Of a stretch of DNA of 64,000 nucleotides, positions 23,047 to 35,033 are shown piece after piece. A program made the translations under genes and the position numbers. Position 1 is the stretch's first letter, and every line of letters begins with the position of its first letter. The notes beneath the pieces are model-generated. The model was not told where the DNA came from, searched no databases, and saw only the letters and a program-made list of their open reading frames with translations. This DNA comes from Gamarada debralockiae (lineage: Eukaryota > Ascomycota > Leotiomycetes > Helotiales > Hyphodiscaceae): contig NXFV01001098.1 in assembly GCA_002803225.1 (NCBI GenBank), positions 1 through 64,000 of the forward strand, given 5' to 3'.

Positions 23047-23917
23047 ATGAAGCTCTACTTCTGGACTTTGTTCTCCCTCCTCGGCCTCATCCTTGCCTCT
23101 CCCATCCCAACTCCCACTCTCGGTGACAGAGAGCTAGAGTTGGTGGAAAGAGAGACATCCCTTAATGCCTTCTTGACCATCCTCCTCGAGAACCTCCCAG
23201 CGCTTGACGGAACAATCAGCGCTGTTGGGAGTATTCTCACCACTTTCGAAGCCCTGCTAGCCGACTTGACTGGCGAGCAGACCACATACAATGAGCTTGG
23301 TCAAGCTTGCACTGAATACACCGTTATCTTTGCTCGTGGAACTACCGAGCCGGGAAATGTTGGTATTGTCGCTGGGCCACCTTTCTTCGAAGCGCTGCAG
23401 TCCTTGGTTGGAACTTCCGCGTTGACGATTCAAGGTGTGAATGATTATTCTGCGAGTATTGATGGGTACCTTGAGGGTGGAGATCCTGTTGGGAGTGCGG
23501 AGATGTGAGTATCCCCTTTGAAAGATATTCAAGATTGTACTAATGGAACTAGGGCAAAGCAAATCGAGGCTGCATACGCACAATGTCCCAGCACCAAGCT
23601 CATTGCCTCGGGGTATTCTCAGGGGGGGCAGCTCGTGCACAACGCAGCGGCACTTTTGCCTACAGCTGTAGCAAATTGGATTTCTTCAGTCGTGATATTT
23701 GGTGACCCAGGCATGTTATAAGCTCTGATCTCAATAGTCTACATACTAACCAAGAGCAGATAGCTCCGAGCCTGTGACGGGTGTTGCAGCGTCGAAGACG
23801 GACATAATCTGTCACTCCGGCGACGATATCTGCGTAAATGGGGATTTGGTTCTGCCGGCTCACCTTACTTATGCTACTAATGCTGCTTCTGCTGCTGCTT
23901 TTGTGGTTGCTCATTAA
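23047..23917 (+). CDS. Secreted cutinase (carbohydrate esterase family 5)
   Basis: Three exons: 23047-23504, 23553-23710 and 23760-23917, giving 257 residues. The enzyme cleaves ester bonds of plant cutin outside the cell. It has a signal peptide (about residues 1-18), the family start YTVIFARGTTEPGNVG, the nucleophile Ser175 in GYSQGGQ, the Asp of CHSGDDIC (about 228) and the catalytic His in LPAHLTY (about 240). Cysteines sit at the expected places. The second intron is best read with a GC donor (CAG|GCATGT), which restores the conserved FGDPD of cutinases. A GT donor 4 bases on (23715, acceptor 23763) also keeps frame but gives FGDPG. The long N-terminal stretch before the core is usual in some fungal cutinases. 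Confidence 0.92.
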
Positions 23918-24436
23918 TTCTGCGTGGGAGCAAAACTTCGTGCTGGTTTGGAAACACAGGTAGCTCTTTGGGAAGTCCAGAATATCAACTGCCAAGCGCC
24001 GTCTTTTGATAAAAGTTCCCTCCTGTACCACTCCCTGCTCTCCACTATTTTGAGTGGACGTATCAGTCCCTTGGTTAATCACGTGGAGAATTCCAAATTT
24101 GGAAATCATGTGATCAAAATTTAACTTCAATTGTGGGCCCTAATTTTCGGGGCTGACGAGTACCTCCGAGCTAAAACATCCTGCATTCTTTTTTTTCTTT
24201 CTGCAGTCCGAAGAAAGGTCCAGACTTTGAACGACAATAATGTTACCGTCAGGAGCGCGAACAAAATTTACAAACACTTACTCCTATACAATGCCGTGCC
24301 ATAACTGACCGGTGGCCAGAATGGGACGACTGAGCACTCTTCACCTTTTTTTTCAATACATTCGTTCTCAGAAAGCCGTGGAGTTGACAGCCACGACTTG
24401 CTTTTGTTGGTTGGTTGCTTCGTCAGGCGTTTGATC
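23918..24436. other. Intergenic between cutinase and glutaminase
   Basis: Upstream region of the GtaA-type gene, containing a T-rich run at about 24188-24205. No further feature seen. Confidence 0.4.
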
Positions 24437-26555
24437 ATGAATTTTCCGGACGTCAATTTGCTGCTTGGCGTTGTCTGGACGTTGTTCGGAATTGCGGCCA
24501 AGTCGAAAATATCATACTGGCCCATCCAACCGCCGTCTTATCCTCTTGCAGTCAGGAACCCTTATTTATCGACATGGATTCCAGGGAGTGACGTTGCCAG
24601 CCTCATCACGTCGTCGCCGCAATTTTGGGCAGGGCAAGACCTCACCTGGGGGATCATGGTCCGTATTGATGGAGTTGCATACAATGTTTTCGGTGTTCCC
24701 AAGGGAGTTAAAGGCACGAAGTCGGCGGTCGTTGGAGGAGCAAGTTATACGTCAACTCATTCTATCTTCACCTTGACTGCTGGACCCGCGGCCATCAAAC
24801 TCGACTTCTTCTCCCCGGTATCTCCTTCAAACTACCTCAGACAATCCTTGCCCTTCAGTAAGGCCTCCCAATCATCTTCGGATGACCTGCTAACAATAAT
24901 CAGGCTACCTCACGGTTACGGCCTCCAGCAAAGTTGGAAGCACCATCCAGGTATATTCTGATATTGATGACACCTGGACCGGTCAAAGCATCAAGTCAAC
25001 TTGGAATTTCGACCGAGCGAACAACACAGCAATGTTCACTTTATCGGCAACAGACGTTTACATGTACTCTGAAAACACAAATGCTCAGGCGCTCTGGGGA
25101 GATGCGGTCTTCTCCTCCAGACCCAATGGCTCGACACTATCGGCCCAGTCAGGTGACCCAAATGTTGTTCGGAAAGCTTTCGCTGACGACGGCACTCTTA
25201 CAGGAGCAGTTCCTGATTGGGACAAAGGTGGAGTAGTTGGAATTGCTCACGATCTTGGCTCTGTGAAAGGAGAAGCGTCAGTCATATTCGCAGTGGGATA
25301 CGTCCGTGAACAAGCGGTAAATTATCTTGGAAATGCTTACACGGGATATTACCGACAACGCTATCCGGATACCCTCAGCGCTGTGTCGTACTTCTTGGAC
25401 GATTATGATGATGCCAAGGCTGAATCTGTCAGGATGGACGAGGAAGTTTTCACCAAATCTGTCGAAGTAGCTGGACAGAAATACTCGGACATTGTGACCT
25501 TGTCACTACGGCAAGCATATGGCGGAATTGATCTTGTCATTCCTAAAGATAACCTCGACACCGATGGACTATTAGCGTTCATAAAAGAGATATCCAGTGA
25601 CGGTAATGCCAACACAATGGACGTCATCTTTGCAAGTCTTCCGTTATACTACGCAATGGATCCAGAATACATCCGGCTCTTGATCGAGCCTGTCGTGCAA
25701 TATCTTGCGACTGGCGCCTGGAAGCAGCCGTACGTGGTTCACGATATCGGTCGGAATTACCCAAATGCAACAGGCCATGATGATCAAATAGCGGAGCCCA
25801 TGCCAATTGAAGAGTCTGGGAATCTTCTACAACTGGTGTACGCATATGCTGTTGCTTCTGGCAATTCACAATGGACCTCGAATTATACATTTTTGTTCCA
25901 GAACTACGCCGACTACATCGTGAACAATGGCCTCAACATCTCGAAGCAACTCTCCACGAACGACGCAGCAGGACCACTGGCAAACGAGACAAATCTTGCC
26001 ATCAAAGCTGCTGTCGGACTCAAAGCGTTCGGCAAACTTGCAGGTCAGAGTAACTACACCGATATTGGAGATCAATACGCGCAAATTCTTTACCAGGATG
26101 GTCTTGGCACAGATGCCAACAAGACTCACTTCACCCTCCAATATCCCAATGAAGACTCGACTTACAAAGTAATATTCAACCTCTACCCAGATCTTCTTTT
26201 GAATCTCTCAACCTTTCCTCAGTCCGCGTATGATATGGAATCGACATATTATCCCACGGTTCGCAAAGCTGGTGGAGTGGCCTTAGACAGTGCCCACGGC
26301 TGGGCCAATACAGAATGGAATATGTGGTGTGCTGGGACCAGTAGCGATTCGACGAGAGATATGTTTGTGGATGATATCTGGGCTTTTATCAACAACGGGA
26401 AGAACAGTTGGCCATTCAGCGACAGATATGTGGTCTCTCCGGCCCGTGGGCAGACAGTTGGGACCGACTTCGCTTTGAGAGCGAGACCGACTGTTGGTGG
26501 TCATTTCTCGTTGCTAGCGTTGCTTGGTCCGAAGGCTTTGAACTGGACAGGATAG
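24437..26555 (+). CDS. Secreted GtaA-type glutaminase (DUF5127/DUF4965/DUF1793 family)
   Basis: Exons 24437-24857 and 24904-26555 are joined across a 46-bp intron (GTAAGG donor, GCTAACA branch). The product is 690 residues with an N-terminal hydrophobic signal. The protein follows the fungal GtaA layout: PLAVRNPYLSTWIPG near the N-terminus, HSIFTLTAGPAAIKLDFFSPV, then the middle part RQAYGGIDLVIPK and the C-terminal WKQPYVVHDIGRNYPNATGHD, EESGNLLQLVYAYA and GWANTEWNMWCAGTSS. GtaA enzymes release ammonium from glutamine outside the cell in Aspergillus. The family is related in fold to inverting glycoside hydrolases. The frame is complete. It sits between two other secreted hydrolases on the same strand, which suggests a shared nutritional or host-tissue role, but each has its own promoter. 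Confidence 0.9.
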
Positions 26556-27333
26556 AATGTGAGGTTCAAATTTTGGTGGCAGGCAGAGATTCCAGCGCTG
26601 AACGTGTTTAACGCCTGTCGTGGAGTGTGGAACGCGGGCCGAAGACTTCCAGGAATGTTGGCGGATCTACCGATCAAGCCGAGAATCGGCAAAAAGCCGT
26701 CCGTAATAAGGATTCAGGTGGATATACTGTATCAATGTCTTGTGGATCGTGGCATTTAATTATGGTCTTACTTTTTCTGGAACCCTTCCCTCCTGTCCCT
26801 TCTTTCTTCGGTTCGTCCTATCTAGGTATGGAAATGGCATTCAGTCAGTGTCTCAGAGACAACGGACACATTCCCCCTTTCCTTCTAGAAATTCTAGAAT
26901 GTATCCTTGCACCTTCCAAGCCAAAGTAGGCGAGGTGCATGCACATTGTCCCGGTTATCTGGTAATTGGTCGGTTGCATAACTGGTCCAACATCTGCACA
27001 ATACCTTCGATTGAGAGCGGGGTAGTTGATTCACGAATGACTATGGATTGCTTCCGCCTCTCTACTTCATCCTCAGCCGTTCCCAATTCTCCAAAATGGA
27101 GCCTTGAAAGGTGTATGCATGCACTGTTCGTACGGCATAGTCAACTGTGTCAATTTATCATTTCGAAGTACTTCACTGTCAATCCGCCCCCACGTCTTCA
27201 TGCAAGGCATCATGCGTCATGGCTCCTCCCGCATTCTTCGAAGTACCCATCGTGTAGTTTCACGTGACTCAGTGGTTCACCTTCCCTTTACCTTCCTGAT
27301 AGGAACTTGAATAGAAAAGTTTCACTCAGTCTG
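26556..27333. other. Intergenic, upstream of the S33 peptidase gene
   Basis: No gene that I can support. Several short open frames overlap without conserved pattern. Confidence 0.4.
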
Positions 27334-27343
27334 TATATATAAA
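27334..27343 (+). promoter_or_regulatory. TATA box upstream of the S33 peptidase gene
   Basis: TATATATAAA lies about 100 bp before the ATG at 27438, with a CT-rich leader in between. Confidence 0.55.
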
Positions 27344-27437
27344 TCACTTTTCTTCACCATCTCATGCAGTGCCATCACAATTCCGCTTCATTTTAACACC
27401 CAAAGAAAATCGATACTTGTGAAACCTGCACAGAGCA

Positions 27438-29971
27438 ATGGCGTTCCTTCAAAGCATCGTGATGTTTTGTCTCTTCCTTTCGGGAGCTAGGCTTGTTGCA
27501 GCAGCGCCTCAAATTCATGCTCGACAAGAATATAGCTTTGCGAACGTAAGTCTTGTGTCGTATCATCTCACTTTCAGTGCTGGCTTTTCGACGTGTCGCT
27601 TGTGTCTTCGAAGCCATGGCAATCGAGTTTCCATCTTGTGTCATACAAGCTTACAAGTCACTCTTACTGACGGTTGGCTGTAGATTCCTCCTAGCAGAAA
27701 TCTCACGTGGTATCCATGTTTCTCCGAATTCTCGCCAACCTTCTTCTGCGCATTGCTGGATGTAAGTGTAGGTATTGGAGATATGTACTGGAAACTCACA
27801 ATTAGCAGGCCCCCCTCGACTACTCCAATCCATCTGGAAGTAGAGCATATGTTCCTTTCCTCAAATATGCTGCTGCCCCTACTGCAACTGCGCCGTATAA
27901 AGGTGTAATCCTAACCAATCCGTGAGTACTTGATGAACTGAAAAGAAAGCGCCCTGCTAAATGCATGTACCAGAGGTGGACCTGGCGATTCTGGAGTACA
28001 GAACCTTCTCGGCCTTGGTCCCTTGGCCCAAACCATTGTAGGAGCTAACTATGACCTGGTTTCATTCGATCCTCGGGGAGTTGGTGAGTTTCATATCTCA
28101 TTTCATAATATGTCAAAATGCCCTGATGCCTGACCATTCCGCAGGGTACAGCATTCCCTTGGCCAATTGCTCAGCTTCTGTTGCAAGCTCGACTGCGCCA
28201 CTCCAGCGACGATTCGTTGATCAACTTCACGGTCCTAATTTCGATGTTCAATTCTTGTCGGACTTTTACCAGTCTGCACAAATTTTGGACCAGCAATGCC
28301 AGTCAACAATTGGGGGATTGAACGCTGCGGGTCCATACATGAACAGCGCTGTTGTCTCGAGAGATATTGCCAGCTTCTTGGATGCGTATGCTAACAGCAG
28401 TTACGGTCAGGGAGTGGCAGAACCCCAACAGTTGAATTACTGGGGTTTTAGCTATGGGGTCAGTCCTTTCCCTCCTCTTTGCTCTCGGTGTACTAACATT
28501 CACGAGTCATTCCTCGGACAGGTCTTTTCCAATATGTTTCCGGACCGAGTGGGTCGAGTCGTTCTCGATGCTGTTGTTGACGCAGATGCGAATCTCGCTG
28601 GGTACGAGTTGCAGCCCACTTACGCTGACGAAGCTTTCTCAACCTTCTTTGTCTACTGTAATCTTGCAGGAGCTTCGCTATGCCCATACTACACTGGCAG
28701 TACTGCAAATAACATCCTCTCGCGGTTCGAGACAATGATAACAAAATTGAATCCCAGCCTTGCGAAATTGAGGGGCTGGGCGAATGCAACCGTTATTGAA
28801 CTTACATGTACGTTTTTATTTGGACAAACTGTCCCGTTCCCAGCCTCCATTTCTCTGAGGCTGAGCTTCAATCTTCTGCCCTCTCTCTCAACTTGCATGT
28901 GAGATTTTCAGATGTTCCAAGAAGTGCTGACTTGGGCATCTTATAGTGGAAGCCGTCAAACTCTACTCATATCAGAGTTCATATTACCCCATACCACTTC
29001 CAGGGACCCTATCCAACTATCCAAGCTTCCCTGCTTTGGCCTCATTCCTCATCGATGCCGAAACAGTGGTGCGAAACTTGACAATGGCAGCGTACCAACA
29101 GTTGGAGAAAAAGTACGGTCTGAGTGCTCCTAGAAACCCGCTAGAATGGGCCAGAGCAATCCAATGTACAGACAATGGGAATGTTCTCAACGGAAGTACA
29201 CTTCTTAGTCTCCTCCCCTCCATTGCGCTTCTCGAGGCCCAGAGTTATGTAAGAGTCAACTCTCCTTCCCCTCCCTGTCCTCGACCATGATTCGTCTCAC
29301 ATAATCCGTTTACTTATGATCTCACTGTACAGCGCTGGCCACTCCCTTTGCTCTCGAGACTGCTTTGTGAAAACTACTGACCCGGCGGTGATCTAGGTTC
29401 TTGGCGAATACACCTCAACTCTCCAACTTGGATGTGCAGGATGGTCAATTGCTGGTAAAGGAAGATATCCAGGTAAGCGAACTTAAAGCACATATGCTCC
29501 AAGTACCACAGCTGACCTGCGAAGGACCTTTTGGGGGCGCAACGAAGAATCCGATTCTCTTCATCAGCAACACCAGAGACCCGGTTCTCCCAGTCCAAAA
29601 GCAAGTACCTGTCACGGGTGTTGGGATTGGATCGGTTTCTGACTTGTATAGTGGACAAAAAGCGGCACGAATATATCAGGGCGCCCAGCTCTTGACTGTT
29701 GGCGGCACAGGAGTAAGTTTCGTATCATTTTCTTTTCTTTCAGGAGTACTACAGCTGACTAGCTTTCCAGCACACCTCCGCAGCCCTATTCAACAATTGC
29801 GCCTTCGGAAAAGTCTATGTCTATTTCCAGACTGGAGCCCTTCCTGGAAGCGATAACTCTTGTCCCTTGGAAGCAGGGCCGTGGAATATCACGGTGACTG
29901 ATGCGGAATTGAAGAAGCGGGGCTTGACCGACATCCAGCACAGGGTGAAGGCGATGATTCGTATCAAGTAG
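27438..29971 (+). CDS. Secreted S33 serine peptidase (tripeptidyl aminopeptidase-like, alpha/beta hydrolase)
   Basis: I read eleven exons: 27438-27545, 27684-27761, 27809-27921, 27974-28083, 28145-28458, 28507-28807, 28947-29248, 29397-29472, 29525-29600, 29652-29712 and 29771-29971. They sum to 580 codons with all phases consistent. A signal peptide comes first (ends near AAAPQIHARQ). The oxyanion segment GGPGDSG is at about 101-107, the nucleophile Ser is at about 239 in GFSYG, the acid is Asp at about 486 in TRDPV, and the His is at about 514 right after GGTG. The last part matches the TAP-like C-terminal domain. The enzyme should remove short peptides from N-termini outside the cell. The ninth intron has a GC donor (AA|GCAAGT) and is the only reading that keeps frame across the catalytic Asp region. 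The intron count is high for this organism's genes. Confidence 0.9.
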
Positions 29972-30949
29972 GCCATGGATCAGTGCTTCGAATCAGATGT
30001 TTGTAGATGGGCTTCTTCCTTTCATGGGATTAAAAAATGGGGGTTTCAGTTGCTTGGTCCATTTGAGGTGATCAGTATTGGTGTGTTTGAGTGGTTTGGG
30101 GTTTCGACTTTCTCCTCTCGCTCAATCCGATTCTGGGGAACGAACCATAGCTGGGTTCCATCTTCCATCTCCCATTATGTTCATTCACATTATTCTATTA
30201 ATTCTGGAGAATAATTTCTCAAAATTGTTTCCAAAGTAAGCACTAGGTGCTCCTGGGAACGTGCTCCTATCACAGGAGTGCCTTCGTATTCTCGACAATG
30301 ATTTCGGCCAGTAGCAAATTTAGTGTAAAATTGAACAATCGACGAGAGATATTCGAGTCAGTAGTTTGCAGTGGATACGGCTCTTGACCAGGCCACAGGA
30401 ACGTACGATCTTCGGCTTCACAATAGAAGTCCATAAGCAGCCATTGGGGGCGAAAAGATTAAGGGTGGATTTAGCTGCATCCTAATCCATTTTTTTGGTG
30501 GAGGAAGATGCAAATCACACTTCTGGGTGCACGTTGATCCGTAGCGGGGCCCAATCACTGACTAAACCGCGTCAAGCGCGCCCAATGACTTGCCTTTGTC
30601 TCAGCGGATATCTTCCTTCGGTCAAATATTAGGTAAGGGTAAAACACCCGTACTCCAAATGCGCTCATACTGCAAAACGTTGACAATGGAAATGACGCCA
30701 GAGATATCAGTACGAAACGTAAGTTTGGCTTAATCCTAATTTTCTACTGGAACCTAAGCTGACCGTTGACAGACAGCGACTTCCCTCTACGACCCCGAAA
30801 TCTGAAGTTACACGTAACTGGAAGCGGACGCGCTTTCAGCACTCGAAATAATGAGAGCCTTAAACAATTGGGCAGCAGAAGGGCCATAGCCCATCCTCAA
30901 CCAAAGACGCACAACGCAACCAACCACCTTCCAGTCCTTGCAGCCCGAA
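29972..30949. other. Intergenic
   Basis: No gene that I can support. A short spliced frame could start at 30686 (MEMTPEISVRN) but it ends after about 20 codons. It may be the decayed 5' end of the transporter remnant that follows. Confidence 0.35.
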
Positions 30950-31141
30950 TAGCTAGCAACCCAGCATGTGAAGGAGTATGGATTGGATATACATGAGTGT
31001 GCATACCGGGCGATTTTCTTGACAAGTATCGCATTTGGTTTCAGTGGTATCATCTGCAGTTTCTTTGTTCCGAACGTTGAGGAGTTAATGACGGAGAGTG
31101 TTGCCGCTACTTTGCCGAGGAGAATGGTAACAGGACTTTGA
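30950..31141 (+). pseudogene. C-terminal remnant of an MFS transporter
   Basis: One frame ending at TGA 31139-31141 reads HECAYRAIFLTSIAFGFSG, then IICSFFVPNVEEL and VAATLPRRM. This is the last transmembrane helix and tail of TRI12/siderophore-type MFS exporters. The same frame has a TAG at about 30950 and no transporter sequence before it. The remaining eleven to thirteen helices are absent. It is best explained as the end of a deleted gene. Confidence 0.55.
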
Positions 31142-31511
31142 CGGGAGGAGGAAGGGGTCGACGGAAAGTTTTGATATTTTGATGGCCTTTCATTTATAAG
31201 CTGCCACTTATTTTCCAGTTGGGTCAAGGACTGTCATTGGCCCATCTAAGTAACATGCCTTCTAAAATACTTTGTGGCGTTTCGTCCCATTAGGGAAGTC
31301 GCTCAACTCCAAAAGCGGCCGGCCTCGGGTCTCGGTTCTGAGCTGGGCCGCATTTTAGTGCTAATAACAGTGCTCCGTAGTGGGTTTAGATAGTAATTAG
31401 AAGACTCCATCGATAAAGCTGTCTGACTATGATCTTCATGAACCTTACATTTTAAAGATCTCTTATCCCAAGTCAGTGTATAATAATTTATTTCTATTTA
31501 AATTTCTCACA
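31142..31511. other. Intergenic, upstream of the monooxygenase gene
   Basis: About 370 bp without a recognisable feature. Confidence 0.4.
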
Positions 31512-33720
31512 ATGGCGCCAGCTCAGATTGTTACAAGTTTGTCAGTTCCAGACCCTAACGCTATTCAGGACAGCAATGCGCTCCACGAGAATGAGTGGTA
31601 CAATCAAGACTTCGACGGCTATCGAATTACAGAACAACCTTTGTTTCAAAAACGACCAATTCGACTTGTTTGCGTGGGAGCCGGAGCTGCTGGCCTCCAG
31701 ATCGCATACAAAGTGGAACGACTTCTGAAAGATGTCGAACTTCAGATTTATGAAAAGAATAGTGACATAGGAGGAACCTGGTTGGAAAATAGATATCCGG
31801 GTTGTACTTGCGACATTCCATCTCACTCTTAGTAAGTTCGCTGCTTCCCTTCATGGGGTTGAATACTGACGCACCCAGCCAATTCACGTGGCATCGAAAC
31901 CCTAACTGGTCTCGCTTCTATTCGGGGTCTGAAGAAATTTGGAGATACTTCAAGGACGTAGCGACGATGTATGATCTGGAAAAGTATGTGACACTTAACA
32001 CGAAAGTCGAATCTGCGGTCTGGCATGAGGATGAAGGGATTTGGAAGCTCTCGCTCATATCCTCAGATGGCACTCGATCGGAAGATACTTGTGAGATGCT
32101 AGTGAATGGCTCAGGAGTTTTGAACTCCTGGAAATATCCCAATATACCTGGGATCAAAGACTTCAAGGGAAAGCTCATGCATAGTGCTACATGGGATCCC
32201 AAGGTTGACTTGAAAGGAAAGACGGTCGCTGTCGTTGGAGGAGGATCAAGTGCTGTCCAGATCATCCCCCAAATTCAGCCTAGTAAGTTGTACTCCTTCA
32301 CTAATACATGATGAAGCTGACGGAATCTTCCAAACAGTCGTTGGGAAACTGATACCCTTCCTACGATCATCAGTCTGGATCACCACTGGATTCGGCGCAA
32401 AGTTCGCGGGTCCTGGGGGCACGAACTTTGATTGTAAGGCACTTCCATGTGAAGAATTTAGTTGCTAACAGTACATAGACCCAGATGAGCGCCGAGAAGA
32501 ATTTAGGAAAGACCCCGAGGCATATAACAAGTACTGTCGAGATCTGGAAGGAGAGTTGAACAAGCGTTTCACCCTGGTGAGCTCTTCTCACCTAAAAAGA
32601 TTCACTGAATTTAACGAACCGATTTCAGCTGCATAACAAAAGCCAAGATCAGAGGGTTTCTCGAGACCTTGTCGCAGATATCATGGCGAAACAACTGGGT
32701 CACGATCCGAGATTGACAAAAACAATGACCCCTGAATTTGCCCTCGGCTGCCGTCGAATGACTCCTGGCTCTGGCTACCTTCAGTCACTAACGAAAGAGA
32801 ATGTTGAAGTGATAACCGAGTCCGTGGTCAAGTTTACTGAAGATGGCGTCGTCGATGAATCTGGTAATGATCACAAAGTGGATGTCGTGATCTGTGCGAC
32901 AGGTTTTGACGTCTCTTTTGCCCCTCACTTCGAGGTAATCGGCCGGGATGGTGCAAATTTGAAGGAACAATTCGGAGAATTCCCAAAGGCTTACCTGGGT
33001 ATCACTGCCACTAACTTCCCGAATCTATTCTGTGAGTCTAATTTATGCTCGAAATATGAAATACGAGCTGATGGTGGGGCAGTACTCATTGGTCCTAATG
33101 GCCCCGCGTCACATGGCTCTCTCCTCCCGATTCTTGAATGGCACACCCGTTACATGTAAGTTTAAAAGTCCAAAAGCGAGAGATATCTCTAACAGCGCGC
33201 AGGTTCCAGATGATCAACAAAATGCAAAAGGAAAACATCAAAGCTTTCCAACCGAAAGCTGAATGTGTGAAAGAACTTCATAATCACACGCACGAGCTGA
33301 TGAAAAGACTTGTTTGGTCTGCGAGATGCAATTCTTGGTTCAAGATGGGCAAGGAGAGTGGCCCCGTCACAGCTGTCTATCCTGGGTATGTTGGAAGAAG
33401 CCCGATTCTTCCCAGTTGTGTGACAGGTGACTTCCTGCTCCTACTCAGACAACCATTGGAGAGAACTTTGCTGACTCTATGATCCGTACAGGAGCCGGCT
33501 GCATTATTTTGAAATGTTGAAGAACGTACGATACGAAGACTATGAGATTACATATAAGACGGAGAATCGATTTCAATTCATGGGGAACGGCTACACCCAG
33601 ACAGAACTCGACCCGAATGGCGATCCTGTGGTATGACTTCCCGAATGGTTACTTTGTCGCGATATTACTGACTCTTAGCGCTTCTAGTGGTACTTCGATG
33701 ATCCTTTTGTACAAGTGTAA
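31512..33720 (+). CDS. Baeyer-Villiger-type flavin monooxygenase
   Basis: Nine exons: 31512-31831, 31879-32282, 32338-32433, 32479-32576, 32629-33031, 33083-33155, 33203-33385, 33492-33630 and 33688-33720. All phases agree and the product is 582 residues. The FAD site is GAGAAG at about 56-61. The type I BVMO fingerprint FxGxxxHxxxW(P/D) is present as FKGKLMHSATWD (about 202-213), followed by the NADPH site VVGGGSSA (about 225-232). Further conserved pieces are NSDIGGTWLENRYPGCTCD, VVICATGFD and NGPASHGSL. Enzymes of this type insert oxygen next to a ketone or oxidise soft heteroatoms with NADPH and O2, often in secondary metabolism. There is no backbone synthase nearby, so a cluster role is not shown. 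The substrate is unknown. Confidence 0.92.
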
Positions 33721-33946
33721 ATGAGAAGCTAGATTTAGAGATAGATTTGGGAGCTCCCAATATCCATTGCTGCGATTATTCTATGGAGGGAGACGTCCTC
33801 CCTGGTTAAAATCTACAAGGTATCTTGCGCCTTGTCACAAAATGTCCTTCAAGAAACTTTAGTCAAATATGAGAATTTTATATGGAAGTGTTTGATTGAT
33901 TCTGCTCTTCTGGGTTCCTCGAACTAATCCCAATGGTCGAGTTGGC

Positions 33947-33976
33947 AGTGCGGCTCAGTGCGGCTCAGTGCGGCTC
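33947..33976 (+). repeat. Three-copy 10-bp tandem repeat
   Basis: AGTGCGGCTC occurs three times in a row in the presumed leader or promoter of the next gene, about 110 bp before its ATG. Confidence 0.8.
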
Positions 33977-34084
33977 AGGATCAGCCTTTTCAGGCAACAG
34001 GGAAAATTTTCCTTCTTCCAACTTTCAACATCACAACACCGCAATACAGTCAGCGAACACAATCCACCAGACATCATCAACACA

Positions 34085-35033
34085 ATGGAGGCCAAGAAGG
34101 CAGACCAAGACGAGATAATATACGATATGGAGTACATCAGGAACCTAGCCAGGAATTCCACGGCTGCCACCAACGCAACGGAGATAGCCAAGCTGAGCAT
34201 AGATGACAAGCCCAAGAACAATAACCCACTCGACAAAAACGGCGATGTCGATTATTCCAAGATCAAATTTGACCCTGGTTGGACGCCGCCTCCCTTTGAT
34301 GTAAAGAAGCGTATCGAGCAGCTCCGTAGCTCCTTGGATCCCGAAAGCCCTTGGTACATGCCCGAATACCATCATATCAACATTAGAGCTATCATCAAGC
34401 TCTACGAGGAAGGAAAGATTGATGGTACACAGACAATTTATGTCAAAGATGGAAAGATAGTCTCGAGGGAGGAGTCGTTTAGAGGTCCTATTCCAGGGAT
34501 TATAGAGGGAATGGCTCATCAGTATGCCCAAAAGGCTGCTTATGGTCATGGGCCCTTTGGTAACAGCTATCATGAGGTAAGTAGTAGCTTCCCTATTTCT
34601 TGGGTAGGCATTCATTTTTTTTTAGATTCGTATGCTAGTCAGGCTGACACCTGCTTTTGGAGGCGACGGGACAGAGCATGGTATCATCGCAATGAACGAC
34701 ACTGGCTCGGATATATTGACCCTCTATACCACCGATTTCACCTATCTCGGGAACTCTCATATGTATTTGGGCTGGCAACCACAAGTTGCTCTAACTGATG
34801 CGAATGGTGTGGTTACAACCTTTCCAAGTATTGTGGTACAAGTTTTGCTCGTGGGGAATGGTGATGTACCGTGGAGGAGTAACTGGATAGATGAGAGAGC
34901 GATCATCAGACAACATAATGTACCACGGTTATCAGGAGCCGGAATCCGAAATCATTTGTATTTTGGTACTGCACCTGGTAACAATTACCTGGTCGTCGCA
35001 GATACCAAGGGTGGGCTATCATCTTTGCTCTAA
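34085..35033 (+). CDS. Protein with a retropepsin-like DTGS motif, family uncertain
   Basis: Exons 34085-34576 and 34626-35033 (49-bp intron with a T-rich end) give 299 residues. The first half is acidic and charged with the stretch WYMPEYHHINIRAIIKLYEE. The second half has AMNDTGSDILTLY, with DTGS at about 189-192, which is the active-site form of A2-type aspartic proteases. Later come PSIVVQVLL, RLSGAGIRNHLYFGTAPGNN and a short tail. There are no signal peptide, membrane segment, reverse transcriptase or integrase parts, so this is not an obvious retroelement. Fungal genomes carry such stand-alone proteins without known function. Protease activity is inference; it would need to dimerise since one motif is present. 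Confidence 0.75.

Noticed and set aside
34085..35033. Retrotransposon reading for the DTGS-motif gene
   Set aside because: No long terminal repeats, reverse transcriptase, RNase H or integrase nearby, and the gene has an intron.
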